From Baffinella frigidus (taxonomy: Eukaryota; Cryptophyceae; Cryptomonadales; Baffinellaceae): a DNA stretch of 11,264 bases. The stretch is taken from the NCBI GenBank assembly GCA_026770585.1, contig MU647431.1, forward strand, positions 15,724-26,987, read 5' to 3'. Both the position numbers and the translations under genes were made by a program. The notes under the pieces were generated by a model that saw only the letters and a program-made list of their open reading frames with translations, did not search any database and had not been told where the DNA came from. This document shows, in pieces, positions 1-6,105 of the stretch (positions are counted from its first letter, which is position 1; every line of letters begins with the position of its first letter).

Positions 1-513
1 CTGAAACTCCACACCCCAAACCCCACCATCTACACTCTACACCCTCAACCCTAAACCCTGTGATCTACACTCTACACCCTCAACCCTAAACCCTGTGTAG
101 GTATCGAGACAAGAGTACCCAGCACGGGACCCCAACACGGGCATCCTCGCCAAAGTCCCCCCTATCCAAATCAGGCGCGTGCCCCCAAACTCGAAACCCT
201 ACACCCTAAACCTCGAACCCTACACCCTGAACCTCAAACCCTACACCCTGAACCTCAAACCCTACACCCTACACCCTAAACCCTAGCACTAAACCCTAGC
301 CCTAAACCCTTAACCCTAAACCGTCAACCAGAAACCCTAAACCCTAAACCCTAAACCCTAATCCCTAATCCCTAAACCATACACCCTAAACCCTAAACCC
401 TAACCCCTAAACCCTAATCCCCAATCCCTTAACCATACACCCTATGCCCTATACCCTATACCCTTAACCCTACACCCTTAATCTCACGAACCCCTCAACC
501 CTTACCCGCAAAT
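1..513. repeat. Telomere-like heptamer array, C-strand orientation (upstream intron)
   Basis: The stretch is dominated by CCCTAAA with variants CCCTACA, CCCTCAA and CCCTGAA. The purest CCCTAAA runs are at about 340-415. It is interrupted at about 100-180 by unique sequence. The heptamer matches the plant/alga telomere unit, but the degeneracy and the coding segments downstream indicate an interstitial array rather than a chromosome end. No gene is seen here. By position it lies in the intron preceding the first exon of the window. Confidence 0.9.
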
Positions 514-573
514 CAAGTGCACAATCCCTTCGAACGTACTACTGACAGAAGGCACGCTCCCGCGGCTCACACA
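514..573 (+). pseudogene. Decayed partial copy of exon 1
   Basis: This segment repeats the first two thirds of the exon at 908-993. In the matching frame it reads CTIPSNVLLTEGTLPRL, against FTIPSDVLLTEGTLPRL in the real exon. About four differences are synonymous and two change the residue. The acceptor is degraded (CAAG-TG instead of CAG-GT) and the similarity ends before the WWNKEKRDNL part, running into telomere-like repeat at about 574. A second, shorter echo of the exon start (ACAGGTTCACGATC) lies at about 654-668. I infer duplicated exon fragments inside the intron. Confidence 0.75.
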
Positions 574-727
574 GGGCCCCACACCCTACACCCTGCACCC
601 TACACCCCATGCCCGCACCTCCAACCCAAGACCCCTGAACCTCAAACTGCAAAACAGGTTCACGATCGGAGAGCGCTCTATGGTTGTCGCGCTCACCCTG
701 AACCCTGGACCGTAACCCCACACCTCA
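574..727. repeat. Short telomere-like tract with an exon 1 start echo
   Basis: CCCTACA/CCCTGCA-type units occur at 577-610, followed by degenerate C-rich units to about 725. In the middle, about 654-668, is a short match to the acceptor and first codons of exon 1. No open reading frame here has any coding character; the 77-codon frame across it is repeat translation. Confidence 0.6.
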
Positions 728-880
728 ATGAAAAGCACCTTCCGCATTAAAAGCGTTTGTAAGTCAATTCGCCTTGAAAATTATCAACTTATGGAAAAAA
801 TTATCCAAGTTTTCATAAGTTGACAATTTTCAGGGGGGAATTGACTTAAAAACGCTTTTAATGTGGAAGGTGCTTTCCAT
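728..880. repeat. Large foldback (inverted repeat), about 71-bp arms
   Basis: The left arm 728-798 (starting ATGAAAAGCACCTTC) is nearly the reverse complement of the right arm 810-880 (ending GAAGGTGCTTTCCAT), with a spacer of about 11 bp. There are a few mismatches and small bulges in the middle of the arms. It is AT-rich compared with its surroundings and ends only 27 bp before the exon 1 acceptor. The transcript would form a long hairpin just upstream of that splice site. It resembles a MITE or foldback element, but no target-site duplication is clear. Confidence 0.85.
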
Positions 881-907
881 GAACCTGATCCGCAAACCGC
901 ACATCAG

Positions 908-993
908 GTTCACGATCCCTTCGGACGTGCTGCTGACAGAAGGCACGCTCCCGCGTCTCGGGTGGTGGAACAAGGAGAAGCGCGACAACCTCG
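908..993 (+). CDS. DNAI7/CFAP94-like protein, exon 1 of window
   Basis: The acceptor is ACATCAG-G at 901-908 and the donor CTCG-GTACG at 993-994. One base completes the previous codon, then 28 codons read FTIPSDVLLTEGTLPRLGWW followed by NKEKRDNL. One base (G) is left over and joins GC at the start of exon 2 to make Gly. The sequence proline/valine-rich strand, then GWW, then an acidic stretch resembles the entry to the C-terminal domain of CASC1/DNAI7 proteins, which sit on the inner dynein arm of cilia. Family assignment is from memory. The gene's N-terminal exons lie outside the window. A partial copy occurs at 514-573. Confidence 0.75.
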
Positions 994-1312
994 GTACGCT
1001 TCGCGCTGCAACATTTGACTCTAGTATTTAACTTAGGCAGAGCTCGGTAGCGTTTGACTTAGGAAGAGCTTCAATAATTTGACTTAGGCAGAGCTGGGTA
1101 GAGGGATCTCTCAACATTTGAGACCCCGCTTAGGAGGAGGCCGCGCCGGCCAAGGCCCACACACAAGCGAGAGAGAACTTACCTTCATTAGTCAACCATT
1201 GAGGCTCATCACCTGTCCGACCGAGGCTCACAACATTTGCAGAGAGCTCTCTCTCTCTCGCGGCTCTGGTGGTGGGTGGGTTGACTGATCCACGACGTTG
1301 TTCGTGGAACAT

Positions 1313-1459
1313 GCGACTGGAGAGAGAGAGGGAGAGGGAGGGAGGGGGAGAGAGAGGGAGAGGGAGAGGGAGAGGGAGAGGGAGGGAGGGAGGGAGGGAG
1401 GAGGAGGGATTTTCGGAGATCTCGCTGGTGAACCAGGACGGGCAGAACATCCTCACCTT
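1313..1459 (+). pseudogene. Exon 2 copy A, interrupted by a purine repeat
   Basis: GCGACTGG at 1313-1320 matches the exon 2 start. The match resumes at about 1401 with GGAGGAGGGATTTTCGGAG and continues through the codons for EISLVNQDGQNIL to about 1458. About 80 bp of GA/GGA-rich repeat separates the two halves, exactly where the real exon has the purine codons GAT GAA GAA GGG. Downstream the copy passes into the TTAGTTGGGTTGACGAATCC cassette instead of the rest of the exon. Confidence 0.8.
1321..1400. repeat. GA/GGA-rich microsatellite
   Basis: A run of GAGAGG, GAGGGA and GGGA units on the + strand is nearly free of pyrimidines. It lies inside exon 2 copy A. The overlapping frames in both directions (poly Arg/Glu/Gly, and Leu/Pro/Ser on the other strand) are low-complexity translations and not genes. 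Confidence 0.9.
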
Positions 1460-1515
1460 AGTTGGGTTGACGAATCCGTGACGTTGCGAACAGGCTGTTA
1501 GGTTGACTCATCCGG

Positions 1516-1546
1516 GACCCCAAACCTAAACCCTGAACCCTGGACC

Positions 1547-1606
<60 letters not shown>

Positions 1607-1652
1607 GCCCTCAACCCTCAGCCCTCAACCCTCAACCCTCAGCCCTTAACCA

Positions 1653-1697
<45 letters not shown>

Positions 1698-1702
1698 ACC
1701 CT
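1516..1702. repeat. Homogeneous CCCTCAA heptamer array
   Basis: After a mixed lead-in (CCCTGAA, CCCTGGA), roughly 20 copies of CCCTCAA follow with only occasional CCCTCAG. The variant is much more uniform than the arrays at 1-513 or 3670-3960. It ends at CTAAAAACAG, which directly abuts exon 2 copy B. Confidence 0.95.
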
Positions 1703-1710
1703 AAAAACAG

Positions 1711-1776
1711 GCGACTGGGATGAGGAGGGGTTTCCGGAGATCTCGCTGGAGAACAAGGACGGGCACAAGATCCTCA
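1711..1776 (+). pseudogene. Exon 2 copy B (5' half)
   Basis: Preceded by an AG (AAAACAG at 1704-1710), it reads DWDEEGFPEISLENKDGHKI in the exon 2 frame, against DWDEEGFSEISLENKDGQKI in the real exon. Differences are at least three synonymous and three replacement changes. It stops after ATCCTC and continues into the same TTAGTTAGGTTGACTAATCC cassette that follows copy A. Use as an alternative exon is unlikely because no good donor follows at the right place. Confidence 0.8.
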
Positions 1777-1778
1777 TC

Positions 1779-1892
1779 TTAGTTAGGTTGACTAATCCAT
1801 AACGCTGCGAACAGACGGGTGGGTTGACTAACACTCCGTGACGCTGCGAACAAGCGGGCTGGGTTGAGTAATCCGTGCCGTGCTGCGAACAG
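1779..1892 (+). repeat. Reiterated branch-point/acceptor-like cassette before exon 2
   Basis: Three units of GGTTGA-CTAA-TCC (or close variants), each followed by GTGACGCTGCGAACA(A/G), lie at about 1785-1812, 1821-1851 and 1860-1892. The last AACAG is the exon 2 acceptor. A related unit also follows exon 2 copy A (1463-1493) and one lies at 1279-1300. TTGACTAAC/T resembles a eukaryotic branch-point consensus (CTRAY), so each unit looks like a small 3' splice module. A related cassette precedes exon 4. Confidence 0.6.
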
Positions 1893-2026
1893 GCGACTGG
1901 GATGAAGAAGGGTTCTCGGAGATCTCGCTGGAGAACAAGGACGGGCAGAAGATCCTCAACTTCACGTCCAACCGCATCACCGCCCTCGCTATCCTCCAGT
2001 CGCGCTGGGCATGTTTCCCGTATCAG
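1893..2026 (+). CDS. DNAI7/CFAP94-like protein, exon 2
   Basis: The acceptor is GCGAACAG-GC and the donor TATCAG-GTCC. The first two bases (GC) complete a Gly codon with exon 1, then 44 codons read DWDEEGFSEISLENKDGQKI, LNFTSNRITALAILQSRWAC, FPYQ, ending in phase 0. The W-x-x-EG-x-SEI start, the alternating beta-strand pattern, and the ALLQSR/FPYQ-like end resemble the core of the CASC1 C-terminal domain as I recall it. Partial copies of the first half (1313, 1711) and of the second half (2275) flank it. Confidence 0.8.
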
Positions 2027-2039
2027 GTCCACCTCAACT

Positions 2040-2195
2040 CCTAAACCCTACACCGCAAAACCCTAAACCAAACACCTGGACCTTAAAAAGACAAAAACCA
2101 AACACTTGAAGCTTAAAACCCAACCACCTGGACCTTACAAACACCTGAACCTTAAAACCCTAAACCAAACACCTGAACCTTGAACCAAACCTTCG
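2040..2195. repeat. Degenerate telomere-like tract
   Basis: Units such as CCCTAAACC and ACCAAACACCTGAACCTT are repeated with period close to 20 to 30 bp, a degenerate mixture of heptamers with the longer ACACCTGGACCTTAAAA motif. Orientation then flips near 2200, where TTAGGGTT appears on the + strand. Confidence 0.7.
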
Positions 2196-2274
2196 GGTTA
2201 GGGTTCTTCTCGTATCAGGTTGATTGGTGTACGCTGCAGAGTGTAGGGTGTAGGGGGTTGGTGTAGGGGTTATG

Positions 2275-2347
2275 CCTCAACTTCACGTCCAACCGCATTT
2301 CCGCTCTCGCGATTTCGCAGTCGCGCTGGGCATGTTTCCCGTATCAG
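2275..2347 (+). pseudogene. Exon 2 copy C (3' half)
   Basis: CCTCAACTTCACGTCCAACC begins the match. The frame reads LNFTSNRISALAISQSRWAC then FPYQ, against LNFTSNRITALAILQSRWAC then FPYQ. At least four differences are synonymous and two are replacements. The position of the donor is CAG-CTTCACCTCAAC, so GT has become CT. The sequence after it still resembles the start of intron 2 and then C-rich repeats, so the copy includes the exon-intron boundary. Short echoes of the exon end (GTATCAGGTT or close) recur near 2212, 2431 and 2501. Confidence 0.8.
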
Positions 2348-2522
2348 CTTCACCTCAACCCCCAAACCCCACACCACAAAACCCGAAACCAAGCCCCCGA
2401 CCCCTGCACCTCAGGATTGGGTTGCTTGCTGTATCAGGTTGGAGGGTTCCGGGGTGTGGTTTAGGGTGTATGGGGTTGGTTTCGGGGGATGTGTTTTCCG
2501 TAGCAGGTTGAAGGGGTTGAGT

Positions 2523-2604
2523 GTGTAGGGTGTGCGGTGTAGGGTGTGCGGTGTAGGGTGTGCGGTGTAGGGTGTGCGGTGTAGGGTGTGCGGTGTAGGG
2601 TGTG
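2523..2604. repeat. 14-bp tandem repeat, GTGTAGGGTGTGCG
   Basis: About six copies of the 14-mer follow one another with almost no change. It can be read as a dimer of a telomere-like TGTAGGG variant with a TGTGCGG unit, so it is probably a higher-order variant of the neighbouring arrays. The G-rich strand is on +. Confidence 0.95.
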
Positions 2605-3310
2605 GGATTGCGGCATCACAGTTCAGTGTTCGTCTGTCTGTCCTCATGCGGGCCCATCTCACGATGCAACCACCCTGCAGAGCTGGATCATGCATTGTTG
2701 GTTACTGTGTGAACCGGCCAATAACGTGACGAGCATAACCTGATGTGGAGGCTGTTGCAACCACCCTGCAGGGCCGGACCATGCAGCCGATGGGAAATTT
2801 ACTACACAACCGCTTTACTATTACTAATATTGTCAAATTGTGAAGTAAATTTCGTTCACAAATTCTTTCTAAATGGCGGAAATTCTTTCTAAAAGAGGAA
2901 ACTCTTTCTGAAAGACGACAGCACTTCTTTCTGAAGGAGGGTTATCTGAGATGAAACTACCCTGCAGGGCTGGATCATGCAGCCGATGGGTCCAAGGTTG
3001 TAGGGTGTAGGGTGTGGGATTGCGGCATCACAGTGCAGTGTTGTTCTATCTGTCCTGATGGATTCCGGGTGCAGGGTTGATTTGGGGTTTCGGGTAGGGT
3101 GTAGGGGGTTGGAGGGCCCCTCTCACGATCCAACCACCCTCCAGGGCTGGATCATGCATTGTTGGATACTGTGTGAGCCGGCCAATAACGTGACAGGCAT
3201 AACCTGATGTGGAGGCATCAGGTTATGCTCGACGACAGCACTTCTTTCTGAAAGAGGGTTATCTGAGATGAAACTACCCTGCAGGGCTGGATCATGCAGC
3301 CGATGGGTCC
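2590..3310. repeat. Duplicated unique block in intron 2
   Basis: Sequence starting GTGTGGGATTGCGGCATCACAG at 2600 recurs from about 3015. The part beginning CTCTCACGATCCAACCACCC (3120) matches 2656 onward through CCGGCCAATAACGTGACxxGCATAACCTGATG. A second shared segment, GACGACAGCACTTCTTTCTG to CAGCCGATGGGTCC, occurs at 2914-2992 and 3231-3308. The phrase ACCCTGCAGGGCTGGATCATGCAG is a recurrent subunit. A local tandem of TTCTTTCTRAAA units is at 2857-2935. No coding potential is recognised. Confidence 0.8.
3198..3227. repeat. Perfect 12-bp hairpin
   Basis: CATAACCTGATG at 3198-3209 and its exact reverse complement CATCAGGTTATG at 3216-3227 flank a 6-base loop. The related copy near 2738 has the left arm and the loop but not the right arm, so the hairpin arose in or was lost from one copy only. 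Confidence 0.9.
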
Positions 3311-3322
3311 CAACCTTGCGAT

Positions 3323-3600
3323 GCTTACGGTACACCCTGAACCCTACACCCTACACCCTACACCCCTAACCCTACACCCTACACCCCTAACCCTACACCC
3401 TACACCCTACACCCTACACCCTACACCCTACACCCTACTACACCCTACACCCTACACCCCTAACCCTACACCCTACACCCCTAACCCTACACCCTACACA
3501 CGAAATCCACACCCAGTTTCCAAGCCCCAAAATCGTGAACCCCACACCCGAAAGCTCACGGTACGCCCCTAATCCTACACCCTACACCCCAAACCCTGGA
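3323..3600. repeat. CCCTACA-rich telomere-variant array
   Basis: Long runs of CCCTACA with regular CCCCTAACCCTACA interruptions occur at about 3331-3500, becoming degenerate to 3600. The long frame through it (Tyr-Thr-Leu-His-Pro-Thr-Pro repeats) is only repeat translation. Confidence 0.95.
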
Positions 3601-3960
3601 CCCTGGACCCGAAGCCCTGAACCCTGCACCCTGCACCCGGAATCCGGAACCCGAAGCCCCAAATCATGGTACATGTACACTCCAAACCCTATACCCTGAA
3701 CCCTGAACCCCGGATGCTAAAACCTAAACCCTAAACCCTGAACCCCACACCCTAAACCCGAAACCCGAAACCCGAAACCCGAAACCCTAAATCCTAAACC
3801 CTAAACCCTAAACCCTAAACCCGAAACCCCACACCTTGAAACCGAAATATCTACCCCTGAACCCTACACCCTGAACCCTAAACCCTTACCCTTACCCTAA
3901 CCCCCCCTCCCCTAACCTCAAACCATGAACCCCAAGACCCTAAACCCTAACCCCCAAACT
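3601..3960. repeat. Mixed CCCTGAA/CCCGAAA/CCCTAAA array
   Basis: Units change along the tract: CCCTGGA/CCCTGCA first, then CCCGAAA (3762-3787), then CCCTAAA (3787-3820), then degenerate units up to the exon 3 acceptor. Nothing else is recognised. Confidence 0.9.
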
Positions 3961-3966
3961 CCACAG

Positions 3967-4010
3967 GTGCACCTTAACGGAAACCTCATCGTCAAAATCG
4001 AGATCGGCAG
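3967..4010 (+). CDS. DNAI7/CFAP94-like protein, exon 3
   Basis: A 44-bp microexon with acceptor CTCCACAG-GT and donor GGCAG-GTTG. Fourteen codons read VHLNGNLIVKIEIG and two bases (AG) remain, which with the C at the start of exon 4 give Ser. The alternating hydrophobic pattern suits a beta strand. It is short, but both phases fit (0 in, 2 out) and the reading joins smoothly to exon 4. In the family a longer stretch usually lies between FPYQ and this strand, so a small exon might be missing or the protein shortened here. Confidence 0.65.
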
Positions 4011-4177
4011 GTTGCGAGCCCCACCTATCCACCAAAAATCCCCGGTTTGTGGGCTGCGAAGAGCCACACAGAGGGCTACTGGCACCAGTGATGGTGTCAG
4101 TAGACAGCCACACATCTAGGTGGGACTCGAAACCTATCCACGTGGGTTAGGCCCGTTATGCACGGGAGAAGTTAATC

Positions 4178-4326
4178 GCGGTGAGTATTTTCCGAAAACA
4201 CCATTTTGGGGACCACCGAACTGATTTGCAACGAAAATTACTACACGGACGTGACCATTTTAAAAAGTGCAGGCAAATTGTTTTTTTTTAAATACTTTTA
4301 AAATCGTATTTTCGGGAAATACTCGC
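4178..4326. mobile_element. MITE-like element with about 20-bp inverted ends
   Basis: GTGAGTATTTTCCGAAAACA near 4181-4200 is nearly the reverse complement of CGTATTTTCGGGAAATACTC near 4305-4324, giving a 149-bp AT-rich element without coding capacity. No target-site duplication is certain. The left end happens to contain GGTGAGT, a strong donor-like sequence. Confidence 0.65.
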
Positions 4327-4428
4327 CCGGATAAAATTTCAGCGGAATTCGAGATATCACTCCCGTTCCCTGGATCTAATCTAGAATCACCGGTTTGATT
4401 TGAAAGGGAGTTCTGTCAATCCACACAG

Positions 4429-4575
4429 CGGGCTGCGAAGGGATTTTCGGTGGATAATTCACCGACTTTCCGTTGACCTTATCCGTAGGAACCCCCCTAT
4501 GTCCCTACGCCATTGCCTACCGTAGGGTCGTATGTCTTATCGCTTAGGGGTTATTCGAAGTCCCTTCGAAGTCCG
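4429..4575. mobile_element. MITE-like element A, family with CCACACAGCGGRCT ends
   Basis: The left end GCGGGCTGCGAAGGGATTT (4429-4447) pairs with the right end GAAGTCCCTTCGAAGTCCG (4557-4575). Inside are a small palindrome CGGTG-CACCG (4448-4464) and the core CCATTGCCTACCGTAGGG (4510-4527), which recurs in the related elements at 5611-5800 and 7150-7250 and in the foldback at 6106-6253. No protein-coding capacity. Confidence 0.7.
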
Positions 4576-4689
4576 ATGTTTAGCTTGACCAATCGGATAA
4601 GTTGACTGCTTGACCAATCGGATAAGTTGACTGCTCGGATATTTTCCTGGCACGACGAACCCGGCCCGGTTTAGTTACCTTCCCGAAAA

Positions 4690-4910
4690 AAAAACTGACC
4701 GGTTCAGTCAACCGTCGTACGTGGATGGGCGGGGCGCTCGTTCGCAGCGGGCCAACCAGCCGTTGACTGATCCAAATCTTGTTCGCAGCCGGTTGACTAA
4801 TCCACGTAGACGGGTAAGTGTTCGTAGACGGTTGACTAACCCACGTCTTGTCGGTAGACGGTTGACTAATCAGTATCTTGGGTCGACTAATTCATATTTT
4901 TTGTTCGCAG
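4690..4910 (+). repeat. Reiterated acceptor-like cassette before exon 4
   Basis: Units of GACGGTTGACTAATCC followed 10 to 20 bases later by TGTTCGCAG or a variant occur four to five times (about 4735-4760, 4762-4791, 4792-4830, 4832-4875, 4880-4910). The last TTGTTCGCAG is the exon 4 acceptor. CTAAC/CTAAT within GTTGACTAAYCC fits a branch-point consensus. The first half is shared with the cassette before exon 2. The acceptor half is GTTCGCAG here and GCGAACAG there. Confidence 0.6.
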
Positions 4911-4995
4911 CGGGCGGTGCCGGCTCCTCTCTCCCTCAGACGACGCCCTGCGGGACCTCCGGGATAAGCCGCGTCCGGCTATGAACCTCCTCCAG
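4911..4995 (+). CDS. DNAI7/CFAP94-like protein, exon 4
   Basis: The acceptor is TTGTTCGCAG-C and the donor CTCCAG-GTCG. One base completes Ser with exon 3, then 28 codons read GRCRLLSPSDDALRDLRDKP then RPAMNLLQ, ending in phase 0. The pattern CRLL, acidic helix, then R/P-A-M-x-LLQ leading into a G-x-N-L-L-P motif in the next exon is what I recall of CASC1 C-terminal regions. I chose this acceptor over the CCCTCAG at about 4938 because only this one keeps the frame. A near copy of the exon's 3' half is at 5121-5181. Confidence 0.75.
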
Positions 4996-5300
4996 GTCGC
5001 GATCCCTTCCCCACCGTCCATCTAATGGAATACATTTCGCAGGGCGTCCATCTAAAGAATTCCCGGTACAAAATCCGGTATTTTAAGCGCTAAAAGTACG
5101 AAACGGCTCCAACGCCAAGCCGAATCTGAGCTGCGGGATCTCCTCTGGGACAAGCCGCGTCCGGCTATGAATCTCCTCCAGGTCGCGACCCCTTCCCCAG
5201 CGTCCATCTAACAGAATCCATTTCGCAGGGCGTTCATCTAAAGAATCCCCTGCACACATTTCGGCATTTTACGCGCTGAAAGTACGAACCCTTCTTCCAG
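4996..5300 (+). other. Intron 4 (305 bp), an internal tandem duplication
   Basis: The 3' half of exon 4 plus about 105 bp of intron (GTCGCGATCCCTTCCCCACC to AAAGTACGAA) is repeated from 5131 to about 5288, offset about 185 bp. The intron starts GTCGCGATCCCTTCC and exon 5 starts GATCTGATCTTCC, which resemble each other. This is compatible with an origin by local duplication. Confidence 0.7.
5121..5181 (+). pseudogene. Exon 4 partial copy (possible alternative exon)
   Basis: In frame it reads ESELRDLLWDKPRPAMNLLQ, one codon longer than the real exon because of a three-base insertion (CTC TGG against CGG). Its end CTCCAG-GTCGCG conserves the donor. Using this copy instead of, or after, exon 4 would also end in phase 0. 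I see no phase-compatible acceptor that gives a good join to exon 3, so I rate it a copy. An RNA read would decide. Confidence 0.65.
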
Positions 5301-5368
5301 GATCTGATCTTCCACGGGCTGAACCTCCTGCCCGTCGACGCCGACGCCGCCCACCTCTCTTCCGATCG
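5301..5368 (+). CDS. DNAI7/CFAP94-like protein, exon 5
   Basis: The acceptor is CTTCTTCCAG-G and the donor GATCG-GTCAGG. Twenty-two codons read DLIFHGLNLLPVDADAAHLS then SD, and two bases (CG) join exon 6 to give Arg. The G-L-N-L-L-P-x-D-x-D-A motif is the most family-like stretch in the window for a CASC1/DNAI7 C-terminal domain, in my recollection. It is the only internal exon for which I found no clear copy. Confidence 0.8.
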
Positions 5369-5423
5369 GTCAGGCCCTCTATCAGTGAACGATTTTGTAG
5401 GATTTTATGTATCAATTTTTGAG

Positions 5424-5536
5424 GATGCTCATGTGTGGGTTGCTTCAGATGCTCATGCGTGTGTTGCTTCAGTAATGCTCATGCGTGTGTTGCTTCAGTA
5501 ATGCTCAAGTGTGTGTTGCTTCAGTTTCGGTTGCTT
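5424..5536. repeat. Tandem repeat ATGCTCATGYGTGTGTTGCTTCAG
   Basis: Four near-perfect units of 24 to 27 bp, each ending TTGCTTCAG, followed by a decayed fifth (TTTCGGTTGCTTCC). Each unit ends in a plausible acceptor-like YYCAG but no coding sequence follows. Confidence 0.9.
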
Positions 5537-5610
5537 CCTCCACATCTCCCCGCATCAGTGACTTTACACCCCTCTCCTCATGAGTTGCTTTACACGTCGT
5601 CTCACAATGC

Positions 5611-5800
5611 CACACAGCGAACTACTTAGGTTCCGTGAACACCCCATAAGTGGACACCCCTAAGATCCTACGGCAGGCAATCCGTAGGGACGTATGGTTG
5701 TTAATACGGACATTCTAAGAAGTTCCCACGAATGGCCTTACCGATTTAACCGATTCGTGGTGGGTGTTGAGCCTTCAAGGATCCCTTCGTAGCCCGCTGT
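5611..5800. mobile_element. MITE-like element B, CCACACAG family
   Basis: The left end CACACAGCGAACTACTTAGG (5611-5630) pairs imperfectly with GGATCCCTTCGTAGCCCGCT (5779-5798). The internal core CCTACGGCAGGCAATCCGTA (5668-5687), followed by GGGACGTA, is shared with the elements in introns 3 and 7. About 190 bp, no coding capacity. Confidence 0.65.
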
Positions 5801-5940
5801 CCACTCGGTGGGCTTCGAGGGTTTCCTTGCCCCCGGATTCCGGGGTGTTTCGTGACCAATTTGCGTTAGAAAAAATATTCGAGTTAATTGGCTTCAGGGA
5901 AGTTGACTTTTGATGGACGGTTCGTAGTCCACCGTGTGGG
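5801..5940. mobile_element. MITE-like element B2, directly adjacent to element B
   Basis: The left end CCACTCGGTGGGCTTCGAGG (5801-5820) pairs with GGTTCGTAGTCCACCGTGTGG (about 5920-5939). The termini belong to the same family as elements A and B, but the interior differs and lacks the CCTACGG core. Either a second insertion next to element B, or one larger composite element. Confidence 0.6.
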
Positions 5941-6105
5941 CGGTAGGCACGGTGCACTTCTTTGTTTCAATTTACGTGCAGAACGCATCCAGACCCCCCC
6001 CCTCTCCATAACTGCATCAGTTACTTAACCCGTCGCTTCACTCTAACACACTCTACCTCCTCAACCCCCCCTCTCGCGCTGCATCTCGCTCCACTCTAAT
6101 AGGGT

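Larger units (their letters stand above)
994..1892 (+). other. Intron 1 (899 bp) with repeated exon 2 fragments
   Basis: GT at 994 and AG at 1891-1892. The first part, 1010-1130, holds short repeats of the type TTTGACTTAGGCAGAGCT. After that come two partial exon 2 copies, a purine tract, a CCCTCAA array and a cassette repeated before the acceptor (GGTTGACTAATCC, then GCTGCGAACAG). No independent gene is seen. The parts are listed separately. Confidence 0.75.
2027..3966 (+). other. Intron 2 (1,940 bp), mostly telomere-variant repeats
   Basis: It starts with GTCCACCTCAAC and ends at CCACAG, directly before exon 3, which starts GTGCACCTTAAC. So the two intron ends sit at matching sequence. Inside are C-strand telomere-like units (2040-2195), G-strand units (2203-2610), a duplicated unique block (2590-3310) and more C-strand arrays (3323-3960). 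I found no convincing extra exon, although the family usually has some additional residues here. Confidence 0.7.
4011..4910 (+). other. Intron 3 (900 bp) with two inverted-repeat elements
   Basis: GT at 4011, AG at 4909-4910. From 4011 to 4170 the sequence is unique, with a small hairpin at about 4073-4110 (GGCTACTGGCACCA paired with TGGTGTCAGTAG). Two MITE-like elements follow (4178-4326, 4429-4575), then a tandem repeat of CTTGACCAATCGGATAAGTTGACTG at 4584-4637 and the cassette repeats before exon 4. Frames in this stretch lack coding character. Confidence 0.7.

Noticed and set aside
1-513. True chromosome end
   Set aside because: The array is degenerate, and coding exons of one gene continue for 10 kb beyond, with similar arrays in several introns. 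It is interstitial.
1130-1456. Antisense Leu/Pro/Ser-rich frame
   Set aside because: It is the reverse translation of the purine microsatellite in exon 2 copy A.
3294-3572. Frame of Tyr-Thr-Leu-His-Pro-Thr-Pro repeats, and the similar one at 7236-7556
   Set aside because: The CCCTACA heptamer has no stop in this reading, so the frame is a by-product of the array. No conserved or non-repeat part.
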